Assembly (NCBI GenBank): GCA_945909635.1
Contig: OX246690.1
Span: 2,418,001-2,482,000, forward strand
Source of the DNA: Clostridioides difficile_A
GTDB lineage: Bacteria; Bacillota; Clostridia; Peptostreptococcales; Peptostreptococcaceae
DNA length: 64,000 nucleotides
Direction: 5' to 3'
The notes below the pieces were generated by a model, which ran no database searches, had not been told where the DNA came from, and worked only from the letters and a program-made list of their open reading frames with translations. The position numbers and the translations under genes were made by a program. This document shows, piece after piece, positions 36,344 through 45,088 of the stretch (position 1 is its first letter; every line of letters begins with the position of its first letter).

Positions 36344-37015
36344 TTAATTAATTTCAATTGCTTTAACAAACTTTTCTGTTATTAGTTGTGGTCTTGTTAT
36401 TGCTGAGCCTACTACTGATGAATGAACACCTAACTCAAATACCTTTTTTAAATCTTGAGGAGTATTTACCTTTCCTTCAGCTATTACAGGTATTTCTAAA
36501 TCTTTAACTAATCTTTCCATTAGTGCAAAGTCTGGACCTTCTAAAACTTCTGTATATGGAGTATACCCAGATAGTGTAGTTGAAACACAGTCCACACCAT
36601 ACTCTTGAGCTTTAACAGCCTCATCATAGTTTGAAACATCTGCCATTACTAAAACCCCATTTTCTTTTATATACTTTATAATTTCCTTTAAATCTTCATT
36701 ATTTGGTCTAACTCTATTAGTGGCATCTAAAGCTATCATCTCACACCCTGTTGTCAGAAGCTCATCAACCTCCTTTTTAGTTGGTGTTATATATATATCT
36801 GAATCTTCATAATTTCTCTTTATAATACCTATAACAGGAAGTCCAGTAACTTTTTTTATTTCAATAATATCATCAACCCCTTGAGCCCTAATTCCAACAG
36901 CTCCACCTTCCATAGCAGCCTTAGCCATTCTACCCATTATAAAAGGGCTATGAAGAGGTTCATTTTCTAAAGCTTGGCATGATACTATTAATTTACCCTT
37001 TACCTTATCTAGCAT
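36344..37015 (-). CDS. nanE: N-acetylmannosamine-6-phosphate 2-epimerase
   Basis: 223-residue TIM-barrel NanE, converting ManNAc-6-P to GlcNAc-6-P. Family motifs are SCQALENEPLHSP, GGAVGIRAQGVDDI, GIIKRNYEDSDIYITPT and the phosphate loop VIAEGKVNTPQDLKK...SSVVGSAITRP. It is the first gene of the nan operon; a cre-like element lies 58-73 bases upstream. The ribosome site is GAGGTAA with a somewhat long spacer. Confidence 0.95.
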   Translation of the reverse strand: MLDKVKGKLIVSCQALENEPLHSPFIMGRMAKAAMEGGAVGIRAQGVDDIIEIKKVTGLPVIGIIKRNYEDSDIYITPTKKEVDELLTTGCEMIALDATNRVRPNNEDLKEIIKYIKENGVLVMADVSNYDEAVKAQEYGVDCVSTTLSGYTPYTEVLEGPDFALMERLVKDLEIPVIAEGKVNTPQDLKKVFELGVHSSVVGSAITRPQLITEKFVKAIEIN

Positions 37016-37072
37016 TTTTTCAATTACCTCATTTCTGAAATTTATTTTCTTGATTTATGTATTAATAATAAC

Positions 37073-37088
37073 ATGAAAACTTTTTCTT
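37073..37088 (-). promoter_or_regulatory. cre-like CcpA site upstream of nanE
   Basis: ATGAAAACTTTTTCTT matches the cre pattern WTGNAANCGNWNNCW with one mismatch (T for G at the centre). Carbon catabolite control of nan genes is expected. A separate GAAAT-N3-ATTTC palindrome at 37172-37184 could be a regulator site. Both are suggestions in AT-rich DNA. Confidence 0.4.
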
Positions 37089-37253
37089 TGCAATATTTTT
37101 TCATATTTTTTTCTTATTTCTATATTTTTACCATTTTATTCCATGTATTAGCTTGTTTTTCATATTTAAAAGAAATTTTATTTCATTTTTTTGGTGTTTA
37201 TTTTCATTTTATATAAGTACTCTTATAAATACTCCTTTTAAATTATTTCAATG

Positions 37254-37283
37254 AAAAAACCCATGTACACTATACATAGGTTT
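37254..37283 (-). terminator. Terminator after the zinc-ribbon gene
   Basis: AAACC-T-ATGTA and TACAT-G-GGTTT pair around a 5-base loop, followed by TTTTTT on the minus strand, right after the stop codon at 37291. Confidence 0.85.
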
Positions 37284-37290
37284 CCCAATA

Positions 37291-37782
37291 TTACTCTAAA
37301 TCCATTATAATTTTTCTACCACAGCATGGACAAAATTCAGACTCTGAATCTATTTCACTTTCACAGTAACCACAAACTATAAAATCACCAGATTCATTTT
37401 CTAACTCAAATTTTTTACCACATTCCGCACAATATTTATCATTTACACTTCCAACATAACCACACTCACAAGTTACATTACTTTCTGCGATTTCCATTTC
37501 GTTAATTTCCACATTTTTTTCATAGATTATCTTATCGAGTTCTAGTAATTCATCACAAAACGTATCAAAACTTTCATCATCAAGAGAATCTTCTCTAATT
37601 TTTTGATATGTTAGTATTCCCATTTCTAAGAATATCTTTGCTTTCTTTTCTTGAATATCCTCAATCTCTCTATTTATCTTTGATTTCTCTTTATATAATT
37701 CAACTTTAAATTTTCCGTTACCAAATTTTTTCTTAACTTTAGAAAACTTATCGTCTACTGTATTCTTAGTATTTTCTTCCAT
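37291..37782 (-). CDS. Coiled-coil protein with C-terminal double zinc ribbon
   Basis: About 163 residues. The first 100 are charged and helical (likely coiled coil); the C-terminus has two zinc-ribbon units (CECGYVGSVNDKYCAECG and CGYCESEIDSESEFCPCCG). No membrane segment. ATG 37782 is chosen for GGAGG eight bases upstream. It follows the zinc-ribbon membrane protein gene by a few bases, so the two likely act together. Function unknown; such ribbons often mediate protein contacts. Confidence 0.75.
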   Translation of the reverse strand: MEENTKNTVDDKFSKVKKKFGNGKFKVELYKEKSKINREIEDIQEKKAKIFLEMGILTYQKIREDSLDDESFDTFCDELLELDKIIYEKNVEINEMEIAESNVTCECGYVGSVNDKYCAECGKKFELENESGDFIVCGYCESEIDSESEFCPCCGRKIIMDLE

Positions 37783-37803
37783 AGAAATTTCCTCCAATCA
37801 TAT

Positions 37804-39168
37804 TTAATCAGCTGAGTTTAGCTTATACCCTATTAAAGATATCACAAAACTATATATAAATGAAATTATAATAGTTTGGAATACTTTAAATTGCATTATT
37901 AAAGTTGCACCATAACTAGTTGTATTAAAGAAATTAATATTACTATCAAGTATAAATGTGCTAAATAAAGCCAGCATACCCATTAAAAATGCATAATACA
38001 CACTAAACACTATTACAGGCTTGATATTATCTGTGTTATACTTAAATCTCAATTTATATCCATTTAACAATAGTATTAATGCAGATAAAGCTCCCATTGC
38101 ATAAAACATTAATTTAGTATCTCCAAATAGAGATGATGAGCCCAAACTAAATATTGATACTGTTGAATTTATTATAGTAACTGAAATTCCATTTGCAAAA
38201 GCCCACATATAACTAGCTATTTGTGGCAGTATAGCAAATAAGTTTGCTCCATTTGAGTAACTACTCATATCTAATTCGTTTAAGTAGCTACTATCAGATA
38301 CAGTTAGTACAAATAGGATTGCCAATACTAAAACATATCCTAATATAAATATCTTTATAGAATTTGAAAAAAGAGACATATACATATTTTCTTTTTCATA
38401 ACTCTTTTTGTAATTAGTTATATATGTACATATAAATCCTAATACAAATCCATTTAAAAGAACACTAAAAAACTGATAACTATATTCTAGTGCATAGCCA
38501 TACTCTAACATACTATGTGAACCAGTCTTTACATTAGTAAAAACAGATAGAACAGCTAAAATTAATCCATAAAGAATCCCAACTCCTAATGAATTTGCTA
38601 ATGTAGTTTTTGAGTCTTTACATCTTTTTCTCATAAAAATTAAATTTGATATTATTAATCCTAGAATAGGGATTATAAGTAATATTAACAATCCTATATT
38701 AGCATTTATAAATCCAGAACCCATCATAGTAGACATAGATACACTAATCTGACCCAAGTTAAGAGCTAGAATTATATGTGCTGGATTTATTAAATAACTA
38801 ATATCATTAAATTGAATAGTTATTACAGCTTTAAATATCAATGCAATAATAAATAATATAAATACATTTGTAAAGGTTGTTAAAAATATTCCTCTTGTAT
38901 TTGCATGATGTGAAAGCTCTTTTATTTTAGATTTTAAGTCTAATTTTGTTTCAAATGGTTTTAAAGATGCTACTTCATAAAGCTCATTTCCACAAAATTT
39001 ACAGTAATTATCTTTAGAATTATTTTCTTTGCTACAACTAGGACAAATTTTTTTTTCTTTCTTTTTAAGTGTGAAGTTGTTATTTTTTATTTTTCTAGTT
39101 AGTTCGCCTGTTGTTTTGGAATAGTTATTATGTGAATAATTCATATTATTTATTTTTTTTTCATCCAT
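37804..39168 (-). CDS. Zinc-ribbon polytopic membrane protein
   Basis: About 454 residues. The N-terminal 70 residues are cytoplasmic and hold one zinc ribbon (CPSCSKENNSKDNYCKFCG). From about residue 100 there are nine to ten membrane helices (for example TTFTNVFILFIIALIFKAVI and GLLILLIIPILGLIISNLIFM). Family not recognised beyond the zinc-ribbon plus membrane layout common in clostridia. ATG 39168 has GGAGGG six bases upstream. Co-transcribed with the following zinc-ribbon gene. Confidence 0.75.
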   Translation of the reverse strand: MDEKKINNMNYSHNNYSKTTGELTRKIKNNNFTLKKKEKKICPSCSKENNSKDNYCKFCGNELYEVASLKPFETKLDLKSKIKELSHHANTRGIFLTTFTNVFILFIIALIFKAVITIQFNDISYLINPAHIILALNLGQISVSMSTMMGSGFINANIGLLILLIIPILGLIISNLIFMRKRCKDSKTTLANSLGVGILYGLILAVLSVFTNVKTGSHSMLEYGYALEYSYQFFSVLLNGFVLGFICTYITNYKKSYEKENMYMSLFSNSIKIFILGYVLVLAILFVLTVSDSSYLNELDMSSYSNGANLFAILPQIASYMWAFANGISVTIINSTVSIFSLGSSSLFGDTKLMFYAMGALSALILLLNGYKLRFKYNTDNIKPVIVFSVYYAFLMGMLALFSTFILDSNINFFNTTSYGATLIMQFKVFQTIIISFIYSFVISLIGYKLNSAD

Positions 39169-39204
39169 TTTTTCCCTCCAAGTTTTACTGTTGTAAATTA
39201 TCAA

Positions 39205-39540
39205 ATATAACTATATCATATAAAACTTAATTATACCTTAATTGGATATATTTATCTATTTTATTTGTTTATTGTTGTTATTTTTTAACAAGTGTTGGTA
39301 TTTCAATAATTTATTAATGTCAGTTTTGTTGTTTATGTTTTATTATGCTTAATTTAAATTTATTCTATTCTTTATTTTCAGTGGCAAGATGATGGCAAGT
39401 TAGGTTTTGCCACCATTTATTTTTGATTCCAAAATTAAGTTATAAATAGTTATTATTATGTTACTTATAACTATATAAATTTAGTACATAGTTTATGTTT
39501 TAATACAAACAAAGCTTATCAATATTTAAATGCACTTTTC
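39205..39540. other. Gene-free region with a GC-richer inverted repeat
   Basis: No gene seen. GTGGCAA (39381-39387) and TTGCCAC (39407-39413) form an inverted repeat, and GATGGCAAG lies between them, standing out in otherwise A/T-only DNA. It could be a remnant of a mobile-element end or an mRNA structure; I cannot decide. Confidence 0.35.
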
Positions 39541-39590
39541 TGTTAACTTTTCCGAAATAAGTTAACATTGTCATAAACTTATGCTATACT
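39541..39590 (+). promoter_or_regulatory. Promoter and operator of the XRE repressor
   Basis: TTAACA (39562-39567) and TATACT (39585-39590) are spaced by 17 bases. The inverted repeat TGTTAACTT-N9-AAGTTAACA (39541-39567) overlaps the -35 box. This is the layout expected for autorepression by the HTH protein encoded 22 bases downstream. Confidence 0.65.
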
Positions 39591-39612
39591 TTTTATAAAG
39601 GGGGTTTTATTT

Positions 39613-39954
39613 ATGTCAACTTTTGGTGAGAGGTTTAAACTTTTAAGAACAGAAATGAATCTAACTCAAGAGGAACTTGTTGAAAAATTTAATAAAGTTT
39701 ATCTTACGAGTTTTAATAAATCAACAATATCACAGTATGAAAATAACAAAAGAAAACCAGAAATAAACGTTTTAGAAAATTGGGCAGATTTTTTTAATGT
39801 ATCTATTGATTATCTTTTAGGGAGAACTCTTGTTAGAAATCACATCGATACTGTAGCAACGCATAAATCTAATCCTAACAAAGTTTTACCAGAAGAAGCT
39901 CAAGAGCAACTTAATGATTATATAGAATTTTTAATAAGCAAATATAAAAAATAA
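39613..39954 (+). CDS. XRE-family phage-type repressor
   Basis: 113-residue Cro/C1-type regulator: HTH at about 7-68 (FKLLRTEMNLTQEELVEKFN, FNKSTISQYENNKRKPEI, WADFFNVSIDYLLGRT) and a short C-terminal helix (EEAQEQLNDYIEFLISKYKK). It resembles repressors of prophages and conjugative elements. The next gene encodes an ImmA-like protein, the usual partner that inactivates such repressors. No integrase or structural genes are adjacent, so the pair looks orphaned. GGGGG precedes the start. Confidence 0.85.
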   Translation: MSTFGERFKLLRTEMNLTQEELVEKFNKVYLTSFNKSTISQYENNKRKPEINVLENWADFFNVSIDYLLGRTLVRNHIDTVATHKSNPNKVLPEEAQEQLNDYIEFLISKYKK

Positions 39955-39960
39955 ATATTT

Positions 39961-39981
39961 AGAGCAGTTCACACCTGCTCT
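39961..39981 (+). terminator. Short GAGCAG hairpin between repressor and ImmA-like gene
   Basis: AGAGCAG-N7-CTGCTCT followed by TTATATATA. A 7-base-pair stem with a weak T-tract; may act as a partial terminator. The same GAGCAG stem recurs after the second gene. Confidence 0.5.
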
Positions 39982-40030
39982 TTATATATAACAAAACTCA
40001 AAAATACATTCTTTTTATAGGGGGATTTCC

Positions 40031-40537
40031 ATGAATAAACTAGACGCACTTTTAGATTTAGCAAAAAATGAAGAAATAGAAATTTACTACACTGACAAAA
40101 TAACAGATGACATAAAAGGATTGTATATAAACAAACAAGGGCTAAAAATTATATCACTACTTAATTCATTAAAACAAAATAAGACTAAACTAATAGAAAT
40201 TTTAGCAGAAGAATTAGGACATCATTTTACCAGTGTAGGAGATTATGTATCTTCAGAAAACAGCTACAAAAATAAAATATTGATAGATAAAACTGAAGAA
40301 AAAGCTCTAAGATGGGCAGGTGAATTTCTTATAGCAGAAGAAGAGATAATACATGTTATTAATTCATATGCCACAAATGTCTATGAAATAGCTGAGGAAT
40401 TACAAGTTAGTGTAAAATTCTTATTAAAAAGATTAGAATTTCTATCAAGAAAGAAAAACATGTTAGACTTAGGAAATAATAGATTCCTAGTATTAACTAG
40501 CTTACCAAATTTCTACATATATGAGGATATTTTTTAA
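40031..40537 (+). CDS. ImmA/IrrE-like metallopeptidase-family protein
   Basis: 168 residues. The core motif is LAEELGHHFT (about 60-69), with Glu in place of the first His of the HEXXH zinc site seen in ImmA; this EELGHH form is common in phage-borne relatives. A downstream basic helix region (EEKALRWAGEFLIAEEEIIHVI) and a C-terminal HTH-like segment (YEIAEELQVSVKFLLKRLEFL) complete the usual layout. Together with the upstream repressor it forms a repressor/anti-repressor module. Catalytic activity is uncertain because of the altered motif. GGGGGG precedes the start. Confidence 0.8.
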   Translation: MNKLDALLDLAKNEEIEIYYTDKITDDIKGLYINKQGLKIISLLNSLKQNKTKLIEILAEELGHHFTSVGDYVSSENSYKNKILIDKTEEKALRWAGEFLIAEEEIIHVINSYATNVYEIAEELQVSVKFLLKRLEFLSRKKNMLDLGNNRFLVLTSLPNFYIYEDIF

Positions 40538-40704
40538 ACTCTTTTATTCTACTTTTATAGTTTATCATCTAACAAATACATATTTAAATATAATTATAAT
40601 AAAATGTATATAAAAACTAGGTAATTGTAAGAATATCAATATAATATCATAGTATAAACTGAATAAAAAAGATTCATATAATATTGTACATAAAAAAAAT
40701 ATAT
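40538..40704. other. AT-rich gap after the ImmA-like gene
   Basis: Together with 40729-40817 this makes a gene-free stretch of about 380 bases before the GGDEF gene. Apart from the terminator and promoter listed separately I see nothing in it. Confidence 0.5.
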
Positions 40705-40728
40705 AAAGAGCAGTTAATCTGCTCTTTT
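40705..40728 (+). terminator. Terminator of the repressor/ImmA unit
   Basis: AAAGAGCAG-N5-CTGCTCTTTT: a 9-base-pair stem with a T4 tail. Nearly the same hairpin as at 39961-39981. Confidence 0.75.
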
Positions 40729-40817
40729 ATATAAATATAAAACTTAATTATAATAAAATACTAATTGAAAAATTCATTTAATATTAATTAATAAATACAA
40801 TCTAACACAATTTTAGA

Positions 40818-40846
40818 TTGTTACACATAATATATTTTGATATAAT
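40818..40846 (+). promoter_or_regulatory. Predicted promoter of the GGDEF gene
   Basis: TTGTTA (40818-40823), 17-base spacer, TATAAT (40841-40846). Start expected near 40853, about 77 bases before the ATG. Confidence 0.6.
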
Positions 40847-40859
40847 TAAGTTATTAATA

Positions 40860-40897
40860 AAGTATTCCAAGTATCTAAGAAAAGAAAAGGAATACTT
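40860..40897 (+). promoter_or_regulatory. Hairpin with T-rich tail in the GGDEF gene leader
   Basis: AAGTATTCC (40860-40868) and GGAATACTT (40889-40897) form a 9-base-pair perfect stem near the predicted transcript 5' end, followed by ATTTTTATGTTTTATTTTT. It could be an attenuator-type terminator or a 5' stabilising hairpin. No c-di-GMP riboswitch consensus is visible. Confidence 0.4.
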
Positions 40898-40929
40898 ATT
40901 TTTATGTTTTATTTTTAATGGAGGCTTAT

Positions 40930-42105
40930 ATGAACTTAGAAAAATTAAAAAAATTTTTTGGATTTCCTCTAGACAAAGAACATAAAGAAAACGTTGAAAA
41001 AGAGCTTTGCAATTATCTTTATCATACAGGGAAAATCATTTGTATAATAATAATAATATCCCAAATAATTATGATTATATCAATATCAGCTAGAGAAGGT
41101 GGCCCTTTTGCCACTCCAAGACGCCAATGGTATTTTTGTATGTACATAACACTGTTTTCTGTATCTTCAATCTTTATGTTTGTATTTTCTTATCTTTGGA
41201 ATAAAAAAAAGGAGTATTGCACTTTTTATATAAACTTATGGGTAATTTATGTATCTTTTTTCTGCCTATGGGGATGTGTAATTACTCTACTCGACCAATT
41301 AGGTGGAAACGATTTAAGTGTATTTAGTTACATTATGTTAGCAGCTGCGGCTTTTTCAGTATTAAAATTCGGAGAATCAATAATAGTTTTTGGTGGATGC
41401 TTTTTATTTCTTAACTTTTTCTTACCTGGAATTCAAACTATACCAGGTAATGAATTTAGTAATATCGTTAATACTTTTTTTATAACATCACTTGCTATTT
41501 TTGTTTCTACAATGCTATATAGAAGTCGTGTATTTACTTATTATGACAAACTTCTAATTCGCCAACAATATGAGGAAATATATCATATAAATAATTTACT
41601 TAATCATAAAGTCATGATAGATGAACTAACTAAAATGAATAATCGTAGATACCTTGAAGATATTCTACAAAAAAAATTAATCAGCTATGCAAATCAAGTA
41701 CCTATAACTGGAATGATGCTAGATATCGATTACTTCAAGCAATTTAATGATACCTATGGACATCAAAAAGGAGATTATTGCTTGCAAAGTATCGCTAAAG
41801 TAATTTTAGATTTTACAAATTCTGAAAATGCACATGCTATACGATATGGTGGCGAGGAATTTTTTATATGTATTTTCAACTGTGATGAAGAAGATGCTAA
41901 ACTTAAATCAGAATGTTTACGAAAAATTATAGAAAATTGCCATTTTGAACGTGATGATGTTCCTTCAAAATGTGTAACTGTTAGTATTGGAGTTTATACA
42001 AAGAAAATTGAAGAAAAAATAACATTAGAAGAATTTATAAGTTACTGTGATAAAGCTCTATATACTGCAAAAGAAGAAGGACGTAATTGTGTGGAATTTT
42101 ATTAA
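40930..42105 (+). CDS. Membrane diguanylate cyclase (GGEEF)
   Basis: About 391 residues. Residues 30-210 form about six membrane helices; the C-terminal GGDEF domain (about 225-390) has an intact active-site variant (IRYGGEEFFICIF, about 305) and the substrate motif DIDYFKQFNDTYGHQKGD. The I-site position reads SENA instead of RxxD, so product inhibition is not expected. ATG 40930 is chosen because GGAGG lies seven bases upstream; the ATG at 40918 overlaps that site. Predicted product c-di-GMP. Confidence 0.88.
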   Translation: MNLEKLKKFFGFPLDKEHKENVEKELCNYLYHTGKIICIIIIISQIIMIISISAREGGPFATPRRQWYFCMYITLFSVSSIFMFVFSYLWNKKKEYCTFYINLWVIYVSFFCLWGCVITLLDQLGGNDLSVFSYIMLAAAAFSVLKFGESIIVFGGCFLFLNFFLPGIQTIPGNEFSNIVNTFFITSLAIFVSTMLYRSRVFTYYDKLLIRQQYEEIYHINNLLNHKVMIDELTKMNNRRYLEDILQKKLISYANQVPITGMMLDIDYFKQFNDTYGHQKGDYCLQSIAKVILDFTNSENAHAIRYGGEEFFICIFNCDEEDAKLKSECLRKIIENCHFERDDVPSKCVTVSIGVYTKKIEEKITLEEFISYCDKALYTAKEEGRNCVEFY

Positions 42106-42191
42106 AAAATATATAAATAAAAGTATTAATCCTTCATGCTTAAATTTTTTAGGAAAAATTTTTTTATATTTACAGTAAGTAAACACTATTA

Positions 42192-42243
42192 AATAAACCT
42201 ATAAATTAGACTTTTAAACTTAAGTCTCACTTATAGGTTTATT
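42192..42243. terminator. Bidirectional terminator
   Basis: AATAAACCTATAA and TTATAGGTTTATT pair perfectly, with an inner AGACTT/AAGTCT stem. It lies between the GGDEF gene (+) and the lipoprotein gene (-). Confidence 0.85.
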
Positions 42244-42328
42244 ATTTTCTGAATATTAATTATTTTGAATTTTAATATTTATAAGCTATACCATTAAATC
42301 TAAGTTATATTTTCAAATATATTATTAT

Positions 42329-44272
42329 CTAATTTTCCATTTCTTTAATCAACGAAACATTTTGCTTTTCTATAGAATTTAACACATCTGTATCAGCTCC
42401 TATATCATAATCTGGCTGATACCATGATTTATTACTAAAATAACTCTTATATGGCTCTTCTTTAAACACATACCCATATCTTGCAAATATTTCATTTCTT
42501 ATATAGGCTAACTCTCCTTTGCTATAACCCTCGAGTTCTTCTCTAGTCAAAACTCTTGAATCACTATCATATATAATATAATCATCATCATAACTTACTT
42601 CTTTACTTTTTGAGTTAGAATCTGAATTTGAATCACTTTTACTGTTCTTGGTATTATTTTTTTCTTTATCACTCTCATCACTTGTTTTATTATTTATGCT
42701 TTTGATAAATTTATCAGCTTCTTCTTTGGAAATTTTGTTAAGTGTACCACTTACTTTGTCAGCTTCTAATGAAATTTCATTACTATTATATCTAGTTACA
42801 GACAGTTTTTTATTTGATGAACTATCCTTACTTTTTAATACCATACTATTGCTATCTGAACTTTCTACTTCATATTTAATCGTATAATTACCTTCTTCTT
42901 GGTTTTTAGTATAAAGTTTTATTTTATCAGGTTCTTCAAACTCAAATATATTATACTCATCAGCCTTCCAAAAACCACTTAAATCTTTTGGCTCTAGATT
43001 TTTAGAATAAATCAATTCATTTTCTAAATAAATCTCTGAGTACTTTTGTATATTACTCATTTCAACTTTATCTTTCTTAGTCTTCATATTATAAAAATGT
43101 ACTTCCTTATTCTTGCTAGAATATACTATGTTCTCTGAATTAAAGGAATAACCAATCACATCACTTGCTATCTTCTCTTTATCTAAAAATAATTCACCAC
43201 TTGATTTAATATAAAGTAATTTATCATTATTAATAATAGATAGATTAGAATTTTCTTTCATGTCATTTCCTATTTTTTCTTCTTCTTTATTATCTTTCTT
43301 GATATATATGTCACCATCAGAATTTATAAATACAATACCATCATTAATTAAACTTATATAATCAATATCAGATTTTATTTTCTTAGATTCGTCTTTTCCT
43401 ACTTCTTTTTCATATAATTCATCATCACTATTTATAAAGTAAAATTTATTATTTCTATATCTATAAGACCTAACATCTGATGCTATTTTTTCACTTTTTC
43501 CATTTTTATATAAATACAATTCTCCTTTTAAGTCTTTATAATTATACTCACTTATATACATAATATCTTCATCATCAGATTTTACTCCCCATAAATTCGA
43601 TACATCCGAACTAATCTTAACTTTATCATTTTTATCTAAGCTTTTTAAGTATAAATTATCATCATTATTTATAAATATCACATCGCCTTTATTGTTTATA
43701 ATATCAAAATTTTTTATATCTGTTGATATTTTTTCTTTATCTCCATTTTCTTTATATAGATATAACTCTTCATCTGTATTAACATAATATATATACTTTC
43801 CATCTTGAGATATCTTATATAATACAACATCATTGGCTATTTTTTCTTTGTCTTTCCCATCATACTTTACATACAAAGAATTTTCTGATGATATATATGC
43901 CATAGTCTTTGAAGAAGGAATAAATTCATATGAGTTAAGTTCACTAGAAATTAAGTCTGATGCTAATTTTTCCTTTTCTTTTTTTAAATTGTATTTATAC
44001 AAATTATTCTCTTTATCCTGAATTAATATAGATTGCTCCCCATTTATATAATCTCTCTTTGTATCTATAGGTATATCTGATGCTATTTTTTCTTCATCCT
44101 TACCTTGTGTCTTTATATATACATCTGTCATACCATCAGAATTATCCTCATCTCTTTTTAATAGTATAAGAGAATTATCTCTTTTATCCTGACTATTTTT
44201 AGAATTATTTTTTGTACAACCTGTGCATATAAGTACCAAACTTAAAACCATAAATAACCATTTCTTAGACAT
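42329..44272 (-). CDS. Repeat-containing lipoprotein with C-terminal YARHG domain
   Basis: 647 residues. The signal sequence MSKKWLFMVLSLVLICTGC ends at a probable lipid-modified Cys19. Residues 30-400 form tandem repeats of about 40 residues built around patterns like EKIASDI and LYLY..NGDKEKI, resembling DUF5050/TolB-like beta-propeller blades. A Ser/Asp/Lys-rich linker (about 530-565) leads to the YARHG domain (LTREELEGYSKGELAYIRNE, FARYGYVF, SWYQPDYDI). Such proteins sit on the outer membrane face of clostridia. Function unknown. Transcribed alone. Confidence 0.82.
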   Translation of the reverse strand: MSKKWLFMVLSLVLICTGCTKNNSKNSQDKRDNSLILLKRDEDNSDGMTDVYIKTQGKDEEKIASDIPIDTKRDYINGEQSILIQDKENNLYKYNLKKEKEKLASDLISSELNSYEFIPSSKTMAYISSENSLYVKYDGKDKEKIANDVVLYKISQDGKYIYYVNTDEELYLYKENGDKEKISTDIKNFDIINNKGDVIFINNDDNLYLKSLDKNDKVKISSDVSNLWGVKSDDEDIMYISEYNYKDLKGELYLYKNGKSEKIASDVRSYRYRNNKFYFINSDDELYEKEVGKDESKKIKSDIDYISLINDGIVFINSDGDIYIKKDNKEEEKIGNDMKENSNLSIINNDKLLYIKSSGELFLDKEKIASDVIGYSFNSENIVYSSKNKEVHFYNMKTKKDKVEMSNIQKYSEIYLENELIYSKNLEPKDLSGFWKADEYNIFEFEEPDKIKLYTKNQEEGNYTIKYEVESSDSNSMVLKSKDSSSNKKLSVTRYNSNEISLEADKVSGTLNKISKEEADKFIKSINNKTSDESDKEKNNTKNSKSDSNSDSNSKSKEVSYDDDYIIYDSDSRVLTREELEGYSKGELAYIRNEIFARYGYVFKEEPYKSYFSNKSWYQPDYDIGADTDVLNSIEKQNVSLIKEMEN

Positions 44273-44450
44273 TCTTACTCCCCCTCATATAATAGATAAT
44301 GTAATAAATATTTTTTATATTTAACATTTTACACATTTTCATACTATAGCCTTATATATTTGTAATATAAAGCTAGCCTACAAATTCATTTATATTTTTT
44401 CCATAATTATCTAAAATCACTTTATAGTTTATAGTATATCACAACAAACG

Positions 44451-44912
44451 TTATCCTATCACATTAACTATAACTACTCCAAAAGCCTTTAATGCTTCTT
44501 GAAGTACTTCATTTCCTCCATAAGGATATCCTATGGGATTAAAATAAAGTTTTGAAGTTTTTTCTTCAATCATTTTACAACCTTCTATTGTATAATCACC
44601 TATACCAATTTCAGAAAATACAGTTTCAAAATCCCACGGAACAGATTTCAAATACTCTTGTCTTTTTTCTTCATCTAACTGTTTATATTTCTCCCAAAAC
44701 ATTTTATTTTCTTCTTCTGTTGGCCACCAAAAATAATCTAATTCTTCTCTATAATAAAAATCTTCCACTCTTTCTAAAATATAATATTCCAAATCATTAA
44801 CTTGTACACAATCATTTTTTATACTTGCTATATATGAAAATAAATTCTCAATCCTCTTAAATACTTCAATATTATCAACATTAAATTCAATAAAACAAAA
44901 TTCACACATCAT
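44451..44912 (-). CDS. Uncharacterised acidic protein
   Basis: 153 residues, not recognised. It is acidic and rich in aromatic residues (LDYFWWPTEEENKMFWEKYKQ), without signal peptide or membrane helix. The composition resembles immunity-type or SMI1-like small cytosolic proteins, but I see no defining motif. AGGAGGGG lies just upstream of two adjacent ATG codons (44912, 44909). It lies between the YARHG lipoprotein and asnS genes with gaps on both sides. Confidence 0.65.
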   Translation of the reverse strand: MMCEFCFIEFNVDNIEVFKRIENLFSYIASIKNDCVQVNDLEYYILERVEDFYYREELDYFWWPTEEENKMFWEKYKQLDEEKRQEYLKSVPWDFETVFSEIGIGDYTIEGCKMIEEKTSKLYFNPIGYPYGGNEVLQEALKAFGVVIVNVIG

Positions 44913-44996
44913 ATTCCCCTCCTAACTTGAATACTTTATACTTATATTGTATTGCAAAATAAAATTAATTAAATCATATGTTTACAAGTACAATAA

Positions 44997-45040
44997 AAAT
45001 AACTTGCATATATCCAAACTAGATAATATACAAGTTATTT
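44997..45040 (-). terminator. Terminator of asnS
   Basis: AAATAACTTG and CAAGTTATTT pair around a 24-base partly paired loop, followed by TTATT on the minus strand, about 50 bases past the asnS stop. Confidence 0.75.
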
Positions 45041-45088
45041 ACTATTTTTATGCTTAAAATTATATAATTTTACTATAATTTATAATTA

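Noticed and set aside
39381..39413. GTGGCAA/TTGCCAC repeat as a transposon end
   Set aside because: Too short, no transposase or integrase nearby, no flanking duplication; kept only as a note.
40211..40250. ImmA-like gene called as an active HEXXH protease
   Set aside because: The motif reads EELGHH, so activity cannot be claimed from sequence; only family membership is reported.
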